Made by a program: the position numbers and the translations under genes. A stretch of 46,296 nucleotides of DNA. Origin: Emmonsiellopsis sp. PD_33. Taxonomy: Eukaryota > Ascomycota > Eurotiomycetes > Onygenales > Ajellomycetaceae. This document shows, piece after piece, positions 46,018-46,296 of this stretch. The DNA is taken from the NCBI GenBank assembly GCA_032988165.1, contig JANTQF010000285.1, positions 1 through 46,296 of the forward strand, read 5' to 3'. Every line of letters begins with the position of its first letter. Positions within the stretch are counted from its first letter, which is position 1. Under the pieces are notes generated by a model. The model had not been told where the DNA came from. It worked only from the letters and a program-made list of their open reading frames with translations, and searched no databases.

Positions 46018-46110
46018 TATGTAATTCTGTGTTTACACTATACTTTTTTCAACTTAGTTGTTTTTTAATCCCAGTCATTAGTGAAGTCATCCCAGTCATT
46101 ATCACACACT
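46018..46110 (-). repeat. Right terminal inverted repeat of the MULE (93 bp)
   Basis: Reverse complement starts AGTGTGTGATAATGACTGGG and matches the left arm except for seven transitions. The left arm keeps a CpG at its third base where this arm has TpG. Confidence 0.9.
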
Positions 46111-46118
46111 TCCCCATG
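46111..46118. repeat. Right 8-bp target site duplication of the MULE (tccccatg)
   Basis: Exact copy of 37255-37262, directly after the right inverted repeat. CpG-containing host sequence resumes within 20 bases. Confidence 0.85.
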
Positions 46119-46296
46119 GATGTATGTACATATTCTCGTCGGAAATTTTTCCCGGAATGTCGCACGCAGCCTGCAGAATCCTGGGCAGGGATGGGACAGG
46201 GGAGGTGTTTCATGCTTGGCGGGTGGGGAGTGGATGGATGGTGAGGGATGAGAATGAGAATGAGAATGGCGATGTAAAAGTAAAGGAAGATTATGC
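46119..46296. other. Host flank right of the transposon
   Basis: Ordinary composition with several CpG. Three tandem gagaat-type hexamers occur at about 46248-46267. No gene is visible before the window ends. Confidence 0.4.

Larger units (their letters stand above)
37263..46110 (-). mobile_element. Mutator-like DNA transposon (MULE), decayed, carrying a nested retrotransposon
   Basis: An 8848-bp unit bounded by 93-bp terminal inverted repeats (37263-37355 and 46018-46110) and a perfect 8-bp target duplication. Removing the nested retrotransposon and one copy of its target duplication leaves about 3.2 kb, the size of fungal Hop-type MULEs. A minus-strand remnant around 39243-39058 reads DYMYKTNRYYLLLL, matching the MULE transposase signature D-x-TYKTNRYxxPLL. 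Reading frames are full of stops, so it is dead. By eye the whole unit contains two CpG (37265-37266 and 40036-40037), against many in the flanks, and the change is abrupt at both ends. The family call rests on repeat length, duplication length and one protein motif. Confidence 0.8.

Noticed and set aside
37270..46103. A Tc1/mariner or pogo-type element with TA target duplication (TA flanks ATGACTGGG on both sides)
   Set aside because: The inverted repeat similarity continues eight bases further out to AGYGTGTG, and an exact 8-bp duplication lies directly beyond it; the YKTNRY protein motif also favours a MULE.
37263..46110. Classical RIP of the Neurospora type
   Set aside because: CpA is frequent throughout; CpG is what is missing, and paired LTR differences are TG/CA and not mainly CA/TA.

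Overview
The window is nuclear DNA of a filamentous ascomycete. Genes carry short (about 55-130 nt) introns with GTRNGT-type donors and CTRAC-type branch points, and the cytochrome P450 reductase, PAG1/Furry-type, RPA2 and DBP10 proteins look like those of Eurotiomycetes (Eurotiales or Onygenales). Order and species cannot be fixed from the sequence alone. Near-total loss of CpG inside the transposons recalls what I remember of Coccidioides repeats, but this is a weak hint.

Layout. 387-2763 (-): a two-RRM RNA-binding protein of the RBMS/MSSP type in seven exons. 5307-7458 (-): NADPH-cytochrome P450 reductase (cprA), two exons. 10550-18626 (+): the giant PAG1/Tao3/Mor2 (Furry) cell-morphogenesis scaffold, five exons, about 2587 aa, preceded by an in-frame upstream ORF. 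20399-21367 (-): FAD synthase (fad1), with a stop-free, presequence-like upstream extension that has no AUG. 21907-22916 (-): RPA2, the middle subunit of replication protein A, whose first coding exon is only four bases. 23402-26221 (+): DEAD-box helicase DBP10, divergent from rpa2 across a 485-bp shared promoter containing an MCB-like site. 30335-32137 (-): a Zn2Cys6 transcription factor with its zinc cluster split by an intron. The genes are housekeeping functions (RNA binding, electron supply to P450s, polarity, flavin cofactor, DNA replication, ribosome assembly) and do not form a metabolic cluster. One plausible link is that fad1 makes the FAD that the P450 reductase needs. The spaces 26222-30334 and 32138-37254 hold no gene I can support.

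From 37263 to 46110 lies a nested transposon. The outer element is a Mutator-like DNA transposon (MULE) with 93-bp terminal inverted repeats and a perfect 8-bp target duplication (tccccatg). A 5597-bp Ty3/gypsy chromovirus retrotransposon on the minus strand is inserted in it. It has 253-bp LTRs, a 5-bp target duplication (ctagc), a polypurine tract, a gag zinc knuckle, RT, RNase H, integrase and a chromodomain, all broken by stops. The whole 8.85 kb has only two CpG dinucleotides by eye, while CpA and TpG stay common. The two LTRs differ only by transitions, and eleven adjacent-base pairs read TG in one copy and CA in the other. The same signature is in the MULE repeats. This points to CpG-directed hypermutation rather than the Neurospora-type CpA process, and it is the strongest observation in the window.
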